37,801 bases of DNA. Source: a virus. Position numbers and translations under genes: made by a program. Shown here piece after piece: positions 1-7,116 of the stretch. The stretch spans positions 1-37,801 of the IMG/VR virus record IMGVR_UViG_3300028840_001389; one strand, given 5' to 3'. Numbering within the stretch: position 1 is the stretch's first letter; each line of letters begins with the position of its first letter. The notes under the pieces are model-generated. The model saw only the letters and a list, made by a program, of their open reading frames with translations. It did no database searches and was not told the origin of the DNA.

Positions 1-317
1 TGGATGCGTGTTCAGACCAGGTTCGCATCTTCGAGACAGAGTGGCCGCACGGGTGCGGCGTGACCGAAAAGAACGCGGCGCGCGCCGTGGAACTGAAACT
101 GAACATTCATTGGCTCGCGGAGCGGGTGCTGAAAGGTGCCGCGTGGAAAGCCTACGAGACGGCGGAGGCCACCGCGTTGGAAGCCTACCTGAAGGCGAAG
201 GCCACCGCGTGGAAAGCCTACGAGAAGGCGAGGGCCACCGCGCGGAAAGCCTACGAGAAGGCGAAGGCCACCGCGTTTGTGCGCGCGTGGCGGATGCGGG
301 AGGCGGGAAAGAAATGA
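1..317 (+). CDS. Partial phage protein with 11-residue Ala/Lys-rich repeats (5' end outside window)
   Basis: The frame is open from the left edge of the window, so this is the C-terminal part of a longer protein. A GTG at 60 could be read as a start, but the upstream in-frame residues (DQVRIFETEWPHGC) look like coding sequence and continue smoothly. After a short segment ending in LAERVLKGA come about four 11-residue repeats of the form A-[WLR]-[KE]-A-Y-x-K-A-x-A-T, encoded by a 33-bp DNA repeat. This hendecad spacing suggests a long charged helix or coiled coil. I recall the combination of such a domain with Ala-Tyr-Glu-Ala repeats from unannotated phage proteins, but no function is known to me. 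The stop overlaps the next start as ATGA. Coding is fairly certain; function is unknown. Confidence 0.7.
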   Translation, partial: DACSDQVRIFETEWPHGCGVTEKNAARAVELKLNIHWLAERVLKGAAWKAYETAEATALEAYLKAKATAWKAYEKARATARKAYEKAKATAFVRAWRMREAGKK

Positions 318-727
318 CGCCCGATACCGAACTCGCGCTACGCGACGCTGCGGCTGACGCGGCGTTCTGCGAAGCGCAGATCGAACTCGACTACCGCGAG
401 CGCGTGTCCCGAAGCAGGGGCCGCACGCCGATTCCGCCGCGACGCTGGCAACAGCTAGACGAAATCTTCGGCGGCGATTTACAAACCATTGCGGACACCT
501 GCCGGGCGAACCCGGACGAGTGGTATCAATTCGTGTTCGAGCGCGGGCAAATCGCGCGCCGCGTCCGCGAGGCGCGTTTGGCGCGTGCGCAACACGAGGC
601 TTGGCTTGCCGAACGCGAGAACACGACGCTCGACGAACGGCTTGCCATGGGCCAATACAGACGGCGGGCGGCGTGGAGCGAGAGAACGGGAATCCCGCTC
701 GGCCCCGGCGCGCATAACATGCCATAG
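314..727 (+). CDS. Hypothetical phage protein, highly charged
   Basis: A 137-residue protein starting at the ATG that overlaps the previous stop (ATGA), the coupling used throughout this genome. The frame is open further upstream to position 8, but that part is the shadow of the hendecad repeats in another frame, so the short start is preferred. The protein is rich in Arg and Glu and helical in character, with a DEWYQFVFERGQ segment near the middle and no transmembrane or Cys motif. It stops just before the GGAGG-type ribosome site of the Rad52-like gene, so it is probably part of the same early operon. I do not recognise a family. Confidence 0.6.
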   Translation: MTPDTELALRDAAADAAFCEAQIELDYRERVSRSRGRTPIPPRRWQQLDEIFGGDLQTIADTCRANPDEWYQFVFERGQIARRVREARLARAQHEAWLAERENTTLDERLAMGQYRRRAAWSERTGIPLGPGAHNMP

Positions 728-738
728 GAGGAAGCACG

Positions 739-1686
739 ATGGACACAGCCGAAATGCGGGATGCGTTGTTGCGCCCGTTTCCCGCGAAGGACGTGCAGTG
801 GCGCATCGGCAGCACCAGTGAGGCGAAGCAACGCGGCCTCGTGTTGGCGTACCTCGATGCACGCGCCGTGCAACGCCGCCTCGACGAGGTGTTCGGCTGG
901 GACGGCTGGACGGCGGAGTATCGCACGATGAACGGAAAGGGCGTGCTCTGCCGCCTCAGTGTGCGTGTGGACGGCGGCTGGGTGCATAAAGAGGACGGGG
1001 CAGACACCACGGACATCGAGGCGACGAAGGGCGGGATTAGCGACGCCTTCAAGCGTGTGGCCGCATCGGGCTTCGGCATTGGGCGGTATCTCTACGACCT
1101 GCCGAGCCAGTGGGTCGAGATTGAGAAACGCGGGCGGTCGTGGGTGATCGCCCGGAACGCGATACCGGCCCTGCCCGCATGGGCCTTGCCGCCCGATGAC
1201 ACGGGCAAAGAACCGCGCAGGGCAACACCCGCACCGCGCACCCGCACGCCAGACGAGGCAACCGAGGAAATGCGCGAGTTCTTTGATGAGTCGGTCGGCG
1301 AACTCTCGCCAAAGGATATGAAAACCCGCCTTGAAGACCCGGCTTGGTTGAATGACGCGCAATTCAACCTTGCCTGTGAACGCAGCGGCACGCCGGAGAC
1401 CAGCACGGATAAGCTGAACGACACCGAGATCGCGGCGCTATACAAGGCCGCGCTGGAAGTCAAGAACGAGGCGGTCGGCAAGCCGCCGCAAACCCCACAG
1501 CCGCCGAAGTGTCCCGAATGCGGCGCAGACATGAACGATAAGCGCAAGTGGGGCGGCAAGGTCGCCTTCAAGTGCGTCAAGAGCGACTGGGACAAGGAAG
1601 CGAAAGTCGAGCGCGGTTGCTCTGGCGTCATCTGGCAGACGGAAGTGGACAAGCACCCCGACAGGTATCCGCCGGTACAGGAATAG
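739..1686 (+). CDS. Rad52/Rad22-like single-strand annealing protein with C-terminal zinc ribbon
   Basis: A 315-residue protein with an AGGAGG ribosome site at 727-732. Residues about 5-150 resemble the Rad52/Rad22 annealing fold: a YLDARAVQRRLDEVFGWDGW segment, then RLSVRVDGGWVHKEDGA, and KGGISDAFKRVAASGFGIGRYLY. These match the order seen in phage Rad52-type recombinases, which coat single-stranded DNA and anneal complementary strands during replication and recombination. A flexible middle region follows. The C-terminus holds a probable zinc ribbon, CPECG near residue 254 plus two later Cys (CVK and GCSG), perhaps for DNA or partner binding. It sits upstream of the replication loader and the nuclease-like gene, fitting an early DNA-metabolism module. 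Family assignment is by motif recognition only. Confidence 0.85.
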   Translation: MDTAEMRDALLRPFPAKDVQWRIGSTSEAKQRGLVLAYLDARAVQRRLDEVFGWDGWTAEYRTMNGKGVLCRLSVRVDGGWVHKEDGADTTDIEATKGGISDAFKRVAASGFGIGRYLYDLPSQWVEIEKRGRSWVIARNAIPALPAWALPPDDTGKEPRRATPAPRTRTPDEATEEMREFFDESVGELSPKDMKTRLEDPAWLNDAQFNLACERSGTPETSTDKLNDTEIAALYKAALEVKNEAVGKPPQTPQPPKCPECGADMNDKRKWGGKVAFKCVKSDWDKEAKVERGCSGVIWQTEVDKHPDRYPPVQE

Positions 1687-1696
1687 GAGGCGTGTT

Positions 1697-1759
1697 ATGC
1701 GCACGGAACACTGTTGGATATTGACGATTGCCGTGGTTGCACTTGGAGATAAGCCATGA
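1697..1759 (+). CDS. Putative 20-residue leader-like peptide
   Basis: A short frame (MRTEHCWILTIAVVALGDKP) with its own strong ribosome site, AGGAGG at 1685-1690, six bases upstream of the ATG. Its stop overlaps the next start as ATGA at 1756-1759. The placement suggests translation that couples to the following gene. The middle is hydrophobic (ILTIAVVAL), too short to be a confident membrane segment. It may be a true small peptide or only a translational relay. Confidence 0.4.
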   Translation: MRTEHCWILTIAVVALGDKP

Positions 1760-2088
1760 CACCGCCACTAGACCTTGAGCGAATCAAGATACTACATGCG
1801 GCGACGACGCCCAACTGGCACGCTGGCAGGGCCGACGCACGCGATCTATACGAGGGTGACGCCACAATTCTATGCCTATATGAACTCGGTAAAGACCGGG
1901 TGCTGTTCAGCGCCAACGCGCACTTCCCATATGAGGCCGATGTAAAATTTGCGGTCGCCGCCCACGAGTTCACCCCCGCGCTTATCGAGGCAGTCGAGCG
2001 GCTGGAGGCCGAGAACAGGCGGCTGCGGATGGACTCTCGTATGTACCGCACCGGGTTCTTGCACGACGCAAGACAGGAGAAGCCATGA
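1756..2088 (+). CDS. Ead/Ea22-like phage early protein
   Basis: A 110-residue protein whose C-terminal half has the pattern found in Ead/Ea22-like phage proteins: a D-V-K-F-A-V-A-A-H-E-F segment followed by a short coiled coil (LIEAVERLEAENRRLR). The N-terminal half contains a GDATILCLYEL/RVLFSANA pair of strands. In other phages such proteins lie in early or accessory regions and have no settled function. It starts at an ATG overlapping the stop of a 20-residue frame and ends in ATGA with the next gene. The coiled coil suggests oligomerisation. The family call is moderate; function is unknown. Confidence 0.6.
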   Translation: MTPPLDLERIKILHAATTPNWHAGRADARDLYEGDATILCLYELGKDRVLFSANAHFPYEADVKFAVAAHEFTPALIEAVERLEAENRRLRMDSRMYRTGFLHDARQEKP

Positions 2089-2849
2089 AATCGCGACCGA
2101 TTCTATTTTCCGCGCCGATGGTCCGCGCGATCCTGACCTGCGCGCAGTGCGGGAAGATCAGCGTACCGTTCCCCTGCGAGCATTGCGGGTCGCGCGAGTT
2201 CAGGAAGGGTCAGACCCGGCGGATATTCGCACCCGAGCGCATAAAAATCGGAACATACCCGGACGGCACTCTTCGATATGACACTTACGCCAAACGCAAC
2301 CGCGAGATTGTTCATACGGGCTGTGGTCCCTTCATCCCGAACGACTGGCTACATTACTGCCCGTACGGCGTGCCCGGCGACGGACTCTGGTTGCAGGAAG
2401 CGTTCCGGGTTGTCTATATTACGTCCGACCCCGCCGGACCCCTTGGTTATTCTGTTCTTGCCGAATATGCCGCCGACGGGTATCGCTCCTGTAAATGGGT
2501 GCCAAAAACACACGCTGGAATGCCGTCCGCCAAACCGCGCCCGGCGTTCCTCTCTGGCCGGTTCATGCCGAAGTGGGCGTCGCGGGTTCTGCTTGTCAAC
2601 AATGGCGTGCGGGTTGAGCAGGTGCAGGAGATTACGCCCGAAGACGTGTTGGCGGAAGGCGTCAGAAAATATGAACAGGGGCCGATAATGAACCGCTTTG
2701 GCCTTGAGGACTGGCCGCCCGGCGAACGCCAAGCAACGGCGCGCGGTGCCTTCGTGTTGCTCTGGAATCAGATAAACGCCAAGCGCGGCTACGGCTGGGC
2801 CGCGAACCCATACGTCTGGGCGCTCACTTTTGAGAGGGCGGAGATATGA
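2085..2849 (+). CDS. ASCH-like phage protein with inserted zinc ribbon
   Basis: A 254-residue protein matching a common phage family related to the ASCH fold (a PUA-like RNA-binding fold). Recognisable parts are RPILFSAPMVRAIL at the N-terminus, QTRR, YGVPGDGLWLQEAFR, FMPKWASRVLL, QEITPEDVLAEGV and the ending NAKRGYGWAANPYVWALTF. In the usual family the segment after MVRAIL goes directly to a G-R-K-T-Q-T-R-R motif. Here about 20 extra residues holding CAQC and CEHC lie in between, a four-Cys zinc-ribbon insertion. The biochemical role is unsettled; RNA or nucleotide binding is possible. It is coupled at both ends by ATGA overlaps. Confidence 0.7.
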   Translation: MKSRPILFSAPMVRAILTCAQCGKISVPFPCEHCGSREFRKGQTRRIFAPERIKIGTYPDGTLRYDTYAKRNREIVHTGCGPFIPNDWLHYCPYGVPGDGLWLQEAFRVVYITSDPAGPLGYSVLAEYAADGYRSCKWVPKTHAGMPSAKPRPAFLSGRFMPKWASRVLLVNNGVRVEQVQEITPEDVLAEGVRKYEQGPIMNRFGLEDWPPGERQATARGAFVLLWNQINAKRGYGWAANPYVWALTFERAEI

Positions 2850-2926
2850 GTACCGAGATTCTGTGTGACGATGGAACCGGGTTATGCGGAGGAAGAGATG
2901 ATGACAAAGAAGGCCATGTGCTGTAA
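2846..2926 (+). CDS. Putative 26-residue coupled peptide
   Basis: The ASCH-like gene ends in ATGA at 2846-2849, and the ATG opens a 26-residue frame (MSTEILCDDG... ending GHVL). It overlaps the start of the next zinc-ribbon gene in another frame. No family is recognisable. It could be a genuine tiny gene or a relay that carries ribosomes to the start near 2898. Evidence is only the overlap. Confidence 0.25.
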   Translation: MSTEILCDDGTGLCGGRDDDKEGHVL

Positions 2927-3080
2927 ATGCGGCGCGCGGTGGGCCTATTCCGATATGCCGGAAAGTGAGGCTAGGCGCATTGACGACATCTGGTGGAAAG
3001 TCCATAGCGGGCCGGGACACGCGCCATGTGACGCCAGGACGGCAGCCCAAGCGCGGCGGGCGAATAAGGCCACGCCATGA
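2898..3080 (+). CDS. Small Cys-containing phage protein
   Basis: A 60-residue protein with CCKCG near the N-terminus and HAPC later (four to five Cys/His in all), suggesting one small zinc-binding knuckle. The frame is open to a GTG at 2865, but GGAGGA at 2888-2893 sits correctly for the ATG at 2898 or the adjacent one at 2901, so the shorter form is chosen. The stop overlaps the next start as ATGA. Tiny zinc proteins of this kind recur across this early region (at 6885, 7117, 7431 and 11633). Function unknown. Confidence 0.55.
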   Translation: MMTKKAMCCKCGARWAYSDMPESEARRIDDIWWKVHSGPGHAPCDARTAAQARRANKATP

Positions 3081-3409
3081 CCCAGGCAACGCTATTCCCG
3101 AAGCGCGTAGGCTCTGCCATGTCGCACCGCTCGGACCCGATGGCGAGCCACCTGAACGCCGACGCGCTGAACCGGAGCGGGGCGATCAGTCGGCAGGCCA
3201 AGCTGGTTCTGTGGGCCATCGCGCATTGTGCCGAGCGGGGTCGGCTGCCCGCCACGGCGGCGCAAATCGCGGAATGGACGGGGCTGGACTACTACATGGT
3301 ACAGCGCCGACTATGCGACCTGGAGCGCGCGGGGAAAATCAAGCGCGAGAAGGAAACCGTGACGTGCCCGGTGACAGGTCGGCCCGCGCACAGGATTGAT
3401 CTGGCATGA
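3077..3409 (+). CDS. Winged-helix DNA-binding protein
   Basis: A 110-residue protein. Residues about 35-95 form a compact winged-helix domain: SRQAKLVLWAIAHCAERGRL, then a turn-recognition helix TAAQIAEWTGLDYYMVQRRL, then a wing LERAGKIKREKETV. This is typical of small phage regulators or of the N-terminal domain of phage replication proteins. A second in-frame ATG at 3119 (MSHRSD) could be the true start, but ATGA coupling with the previous stop favours 3077. It lies a few genes upstream of the replication pair at 3891 and 4597, so a role in early transcription or replication control is a reasonable inference. Confidence 0.7.
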   Translation: MTQATLFPKRVGSAMSHRSDPMASHLNADALNRSGAISRQAKLVLWAIAHCAERGRLPATAAQIAEWTGLDYYMVQRRLCDLERAGKIKREKETVTCPVTGRPAHRIDLA

Positions 3410-3861
3410 CGAAATGGGCGAAGCGAATAGTGGAATGGATTGACGGCGATACACTCTATCTATCCGTTCCATTCACATGGCTACTGCCAGACGCGGAACA
3501 CCGCGCCATGCACCATCGTGGGCGGGTCGTTGCGGGCGGCCCGGCGGTAGACTTGGCGCAATGCGACGCCCCCGGCACGCCGGAGCATATTACATGGGCC
3601 GAAACACCCGGCGAATGCCCTATCCACGCGCTGCCAATCCATAACGACGATGCTACGTTCACAACGCGGGGCTGCCCGAATCGCTGCGAATTTTGCGCCG
3701 TGCCGAAGATTGAGGGCGCATTCCGAGAACTACCGTGCTGGGAGCAGCGGCCCATTATCTGCGACAACAACATTCTGGCCGCGAGCCGGACACATTTCGG
3801 GAATGTGATTGATTCAGTCAAACACCTTCCCCGCGTGGACTTCAACCAAGGGTTAGAATAG
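3406..3861 (+). CDS. Truncated radical SAM protein (N-terminal half)
   Basis: A 151-residue protein carrying RGCPNRCEFC near residues 88-97, a C-x3-C-x2-C motif that binds the [4Fe-4S] cluster of radical SAM enzymes. Before it are GRVVAGGPAVDL and DATFTTRG, and after it AVPKIEG and CDNNILAASRTHF. I recall this order from a phage/environmental radical SAM family in which a VDFNQGL-D segment leads into the second half of the barrel. Here the protein stops one residue after that point (VDFNQGLE then TAG), and the missing half is not found in any frame before the next gene at 3891. The product is either inactive, a minimal cluster-binding protein, or a remnant. It is ATGA-coupled to the gene upstream. 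Confidence 0.75.
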   Translation: MTKWAKRIVEWIDGDTLYLSVPFTWLLPDAEHRAMHHRGRVVAGGPAVDLAQCDAPGTPEHITWAETPGECPIHALPIHNDDATFTTRGCPNRCEFCAVPKIEGAFRELPCWEQRPIICDNNILAASRTHFGNVIDSVKHLPRVDFNQGLE

Positions 3862-3890
3862 TGAGCGGTGACAACGATTGAGAGGGGAGC

Positions 3891-4664
3891 ATGGCAACGC
3901 TGTATAGAATCGCGAACTGGAATGAGACCTACGAGAATAACCGCACGCGCGACCGCAAAGACCTCGCATGGGTGCCGATGCCGAACACGCAGGACGGCGA
4001 CGGCTATACTGAACTGGTAGACCATCCTGACGGCGCGGCACACTACGGCGTAGGCTGTGCCCTCATCCTTCTGGCATCCAAGTGCCGACCACGCGGCACC
4101 CTCATGCGGGCGAACGGCACCCCCCATGATCCCCGCTCAATGGCCCGGATTACCCGACTCCCGGAAAAAACGATTGCCGCCGCGCTCCCAAGACTTGTAA
4201 GTATCCGCTGGCTGGATAGTTCCGACATCCGGCAAGAGGGTGCCGGGAAACGGCACGACGATGCCGCTCTACGCGCGCGCGCGCGGGAAGGAAAGAAAGA
4301 AGGAAAGAAAGAAGGAAAGAAAGAACAAGGGCGCGTCGCGCCGGTTTCAGACTCCGATTCATTCGGTCGGGAAAAGAGGGGTTCATCTGCCGCGAATCAG
4401 GACGCCGGATTCCTGATAGGCGAGTTGAACCGGAAGTTGAAATGCCCGCAGTCGCTCAAGGCGATCCACAAGCACGTCGTCGCCGCTCTTGAGCAGGGCG
4501 TAACGACTGAGCAAATCGCCGGGGCTATTCAGGACGAAGCGAATATCGGCAAGGACGTGTGGGACGTGTTGAAGCCGCTTATCAAGGAGGCGAAGAATGT
4601 CCATCGCAGGGTTAGGTCAGACCCCGGCAAGTTTGACGGCATCGGAGAGACGGTCGAGGTATGA
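3891..4664 (+). CDS. Putative phage replication initiation protein
   Basis: A 257-residue protein immediately upstream of, and overlapping by 68 bp, a DnaC-like loader; this gene pair is typical of phage replication modules. The N-terminal half contains a domain like those in primosomal initiators (GVGCALILLASKC, then RSMARITRLPEKTIAAALPRL and RWL). Next is a basic low-complexity linker with three exact GKKE-containing repeats near residues 133-145. The C-terminal part (ALEQGVTTEQIAGAI and VWDVLKPLIKEAK) is helical, where DnaD/O-type initiators bind partners. A purine-rich ribosome site (GAGGGGAG) precedes the ATG. The role, binding the origin and recruiting the loader, is inferred from position and architecture. 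Confidence 0.6.
   Translation: MATLYRIANWNETYENNRTRDRKDLAWVPMPNTQDGDGYTELVDHPDGAAHYGVGCALILLASKCRPRGTLMRANGTPHDPRSMARITRLPEKTIAAALPRLVSIRWLDSSDIRQEGAGKRHDDAALRARAREGKKEGKKEGKKEQGRVAPVSDSDSFGREKRGSSAANQDAGFLIGELNRKLKCPQSLKAIHKHVVAALEQGVTTEQIAGAIQDEANIGKDVWDVLKPLIKEAKNVHRRVRSDPGKFDGIGETVEV
4290..4325 (+). repeat. Three exact 12-bp purine-only repeats inside the replication gene
   Basis: GGAAAGAAAGAA occurs three times in tandem, giving 36 bases with no pyrimidine on this strand. It encodes the G-K-K-E linker repeats. An alternating CG run lies just upstream at about 4272-4285. In many phages the origin lies inside the initiator gene in a similar unusual-composition tract, so this is a weak origin candidate; it could equally be only a flexible linker. 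Confidence 0.7.
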
Positions 4665-5286
4665 GGCGTCTCTTCGGCGGGCCGGGATACCGAAGCTGTA
4701 TTGGGATGCCGGGCTTGAACTGCGGCGCGACGGGCATTACGAGGATCGCGGCGGGGTGTTCATCACCGGCCCGGTTGGCGTTGGAAAGACGCACCTTGCC
4801 GTAGCGATTCTGAAGGATTGGATGAAGCGAAATGTCGCCGCGAGAATCACGGGCGGGCGGTGGGATGCCGCCAAGGGCAAGAGCGTGCCGAACTATTGGA
4901 CAGACGCGCTTTTCGTGAGCGTGCCGGACTTGTTTCGGGAACTGCAAGAGTCATTCGGGCGGCGGGACGGCCCGCGCGTGCTTCCAAAATACATCAGCGT
5001 CATCGGCCTTGTGTTGGATGATATCGGGTCGGAGGCCGAGACGGACTGGCGGCGCGAGACACTTTACAACATCATCTCGCGGCGAATCAACGACTGCAAG
5101 CCGACGATTGTAACGAGCAATCTATCCTTGGCGCAGATAGACCGATGGGAACCACGAATCGCCTCGCGGCTGGCGGGGCTGAACGTGTTGGAACTGACTG
5201 GCAAGGACAGGCGGCTAATGCGGAACGCGCGGCGTGCGGCGTTGCAGAAGCAGAGGAACGAAATGCAGAAAGGAGCGGTGCGATGA
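4597..5286 (+). CDS. DnaC/IstB-like AAA+ helicase loader
   Basis: A 229-residue ATPase. Walker A is GPVGVGKT at residues 58-65, Walker B is LVLDDIG at 138-144, the sensor I-like TSN is at about 173-175, and an arginine-finger-type RIASRL follows near 187-192. This is the DnaC/IstB architecture of about the usual length. Such proteins load the replicative helicase at the origin, using single-stranded DNA as guide. There is no linked transposase, so the replication role is preferred over an IstB transposition helper. It overlaps the putative initiator upstream by 68 bp and is ATGA-coupled to the DUF5131 gene. No replicative helicase or polymerase is seen in the window, so the host's may be used. 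Confidence 0.85.
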   Translation: MSIAGLGQTPASLTASERRSRYEASLRRAGIPKLYWDAGLELRRDGHYEDRGGVFITGPVGVGKTHLAVAILKDWMKRNVAARITGGRWDAAKGKSVPNYWTDALFVSVPDLFRELQESFGRRDGPRVLPKYISVIGLVLDDIGSEAETDWRRETLYNIISRRINDCKPTIVTSNLSLAQIDRWEPRIASRLAGLNVLELTGKDRRLMRNARRAALQKQRNEMQKGAVR

Positions 5287-6203
5287 GCGCGGGATTTGAC
5301 TACGGCGACGAGAACTGGACGGTCATAACCGGGTGTACGCACTCCGGGAGTCCCGGTTGCGACAACTGCTACGCGAAGGCGGAACACGACCGGCGGCACA
5401 AGGCGTATCTCGCGGGCAAGAAGATGCCGCGTCAGTACGCGCACCCGTTCAGCAAGATTCAGTTCCACGAGGACCGGCTTGATTGGCCGCTGCACTGGCT
5501 GAAGCCGCGCCGTGTTCTGGTCTGCTTTACGGGCGACTGGATGCACCCGGACGTAAGTACTGGCCGCGCACGGGAAATCCTACACGCGATGGGGAAGGCA
5601 AGTAGGCACACCTTTTTCACGCTGACGAAGCGTCCGCAACGCCTAGCTGAAAAGTTCGGAAGGGGGTCGGGCTGCGGCATCTTGGAAACGGATTATCCGA
5701 ACGTCATCAACGGCGTGACGGTCTGCAATCAAGCCGAGGCCGACGCGAAGATACCCGAACTGCTCAAGGTTCCGGGACGGCGTTGGATAAGCCTTGAGCC
5801 GATGCTTGGGCCGGTGGATTTGTGTAACGCGGATGGCAACGACAGCTTGTCCGCACGAACGGACGAGTTCTGGAATGGCGTGGATGCGTTGCGTCCACAA
5901 ACACTTGATTGGGTCGCCATCGGCTGTGAGTCAGGCCCGAAGCGCCGCCCGTGCCGGTTGGAATGGATTCTCGATGTGGTGCAGCAATGCAAGGCTGCGC
6001 GGCTGCCGTGCTACGTCAAGCAGGTGCCGGTGCCGAAAACAAAACTGTTTTTCGCCAGAGACGACACTTACTTTGAAGAAGATAAGCCTTGGCCAATTTC
6101 TCCCGCCGTATGGGATTATCTGTGCCAACAAGACGGCTGGCGCGTGTCGCATGATGTATCCGAGTGGCCTGAACCGCTGCGAGTGAGGGAGATGCCCGAG
6201 TGA
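5283..6203 (+). CDS. DUF5131 / phage Gp37-Gp68 family protein
   Basis: A 306-residue protein starting at the ATG that overlaps the loader stop (ATGA); the frame is open upstream but inside the loader gene. The N-terminus reads NWTVITGCTHSGSPGCDNCYA, split here as a W-x-V-I-T-G-C segment and PGCDNCYA, the hallmark of the Gp37/Gp68 family. Its Cys cluster is related to, but not identical with, radical SAM enzymes. Other family landmarks are CFTGDWMHPDV, HTFFTLTKRPQRL, ISLEPMLGPVDL and VAIGCESGP. These genes are common in phages and mobile elements; the biochemical function is unsettled. It is GTGA-coupled to the DUF1064 gene downstream. Confidence 0.85.
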   Translation: MSAGFDYGDENWTVITGCTHSGSPGCDNCYAKAEHDRRHKAYLAGKKMPRQYAHPFSKIQFHEDRLDWPLHWLKPRRVLVCFTGDWMHPDVSTGRAREILHAMGKASRHTFFTLTKRPQRLAEKFGRGSGCGILETDYPNVINGVTVCNQAEADAKIPELLKVPGRRWISLEPMLGPVDLCNADGNDSLSARTDEFWNGVDALRPQTLDWVAIGCESGPKRRPCRLEWILDVVQQCKAARLPCYVKQVPVPKTKLFFARDDTYFEEDKPWPISPAVWDYLCQQDGWRVSHDVSEWPEPLRVREMPE

Positions 6204-6574
6204 ACAAGTACCGAGCCGTAAGGGTGCGCAACTGCCCGCATTGCGGGCGCACGCACGATTCCAAGATGGAGGCCCGCGAATGCGCGTACCTGCACATGCT
6301 CAAGATGGAGCAGGACGGCGACGTGCTGCACATTGACGTGCATCCTACGGTGACGCTGCCGGGGCACATCCGGTGGACGCTGGACTTCTGCGTGTGGCAT
6401 AACGAGGTCGAAGAAGAACTGGGGTCGAGCCTGTGGCCCGAATACATTGACGTAAAGGGCATGTTGACGCGGGACTTCAAGCTGAAGCGGCAGTTGTTCA
6501 ATACACACCATCCCGCCGCGCCGCTTGTGTGTGTCAAGTGGGCACGCGGGAAGCGCGAACTTTTGGAGGGATAG
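6200..6574 (+). CDS. DUF1064 family, PD-(D/E)XK nuclease-like protein
   Basis: A 124-residue protein with a GTG start overlapping the previous stop (GTGA) and a GAGGGA ribosome site. The opening NKYRAVRV, the SKMEAREC helix, the strand ending WTLDFCVW and the YIDVKGMLTRDFKLKRQLF segment match DUF1064 phage proteins. The E (in KMEARE), D (in LDF) and D-x-K (in DVKG) give the catalytic spacing of the PD-(D/E)XK nuclease fold, and related proteins are sometimes annotated as phage Holliday-junction resolvases. An extra CPHCG pair near the N-terminus suggests a metal site. It sits in the replication/recombination module with the Rad52-like and DnaC-like genes, consistent with processing recombination intermediates. 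Confidence 0.75.
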   Translation: MNKYRAVRVRNCPHCGRTHDSKMEARECAYLHMLKMEQDGDVLHIDVHPTVTLPGHIRWTLDFCVWHNEVEEELGSSLWPEYIDVKGMLTRDFKLKRQLFNTHHPAAPLVCVKWARGKRELLEG

Positions 6575-6576
6575 CC

Positions 6577-6873
6577 ATGCTGAGGGTGAAGCGCGACGGG
6601 ACGGCAGTTGTCATTGAGGTGGACACGGACCTGCCCCATGACGATACGGCAGACACGGAGAGCGTGTGGCGGTTTGGGGCGAGCGAAGAACACTGTGCCG
6701 CCGCCGAGTTGGTCACGCGGTACATGCACCGCCGCATACACGACGCGATACGCGCCGTGCGCCAAGACGCCTACGAACAGGGCTGGCGCGATGCGAAGTC
6801 CAAGAGGCGGCGCAAGGCGACGGTGTTTGCGAACACGCTGAATACGGAACTCCCATGCGCCGGGTGTTTCTAA
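6577..6873 (+). CDS. Small phage protein of unknown function
   Basis: A 98-residue protein. The frame is open upstream into the DUF1064 gene, but GGAGGG at 6566-6571 is placed for the ATG at 6577. The N-terminus is a small beta segment (LRVKRDGTAVVIEVDTD), the middle is helical and ends in YEQGWRDAKSKRRRKATVFAN, and two Cys lie at the end (PCAGCF). The GW-x-D-x-K-S-K-R-R-R pattern resembles short unannotated phage proteins. Only three bases separate it from the DUF1064 stop, so it is probably in the same operon. Function unknown. Confidence 0.6.
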   Translation: MLRVKRDGTAVVIEVDTDLPHDDTADTESVWRFGASEEHCAAAELVTRYMHRRIHDAIRAVRQDAYEQGWRDAKSKRRRKATVFANTLNTELPCAGCF

Positions 6874-6884
6874 GGAGAGAAGCC

Positions 6885-7103
6885 ATGAGCAAGACTAGCG
6901 GATGGTGTCAGCATTGTGGCGAACATGCCGCACGGTTGCAACCCGAACATCCTATCGGCGTTGCCTACGAAACGGAAACGCATATCGTCGTGTGTGGCAT
7001 TCCGCCAGACCTACCCGAAACACACCCCCAATATCACAACTGCGATGCGATGGGGTGTGGTCAGGAACACGTTTTGTACCGATTCCCGAAGCGCTGCTTA
7101 TAG
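6885..7103 (+). CDS. Small Cys/His-rich protein
   Basis: A 72-residue protein preceded by AAGGAGAG. It begins with WCQHCGEH and ends with NCDAMGCGQEHVLYRF, giving several Cys and His residues that could hold one or two zinc ions. The ending is typical of very small phage proteins found between early genes. No function is recognisable. Confidence 0.6.
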   Translation: MSKTSGWCQHCGEHAARLQPEHPIGVAYETETHIVVCGIPPDLPETHPQYHNCDAMGCGQEHVLYRFPKRCL

Positions 7104-7116
7104 GAGGGGAGCGAAT

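Noticed and set aside
1-63. Short frame from position 1 ending in TGA at 61-63
   Set aside because: Its residues look random, whereas the frame continuing into the hendecad protein reads as real coding sequence from the window edge.
8-727. Long 239-residue frame from 8
   Set aside because: The first 100 residues are the out-of-frame image of the hendecad repeats in 1-317; the coupled ATG at 314 is the better start.
4597-5286. DnaC-like ATPase as an IstB transposition helper
   Set aside because: No IstA-type transposase or terminal repeats nearby; it overlaps a replication-type gene.
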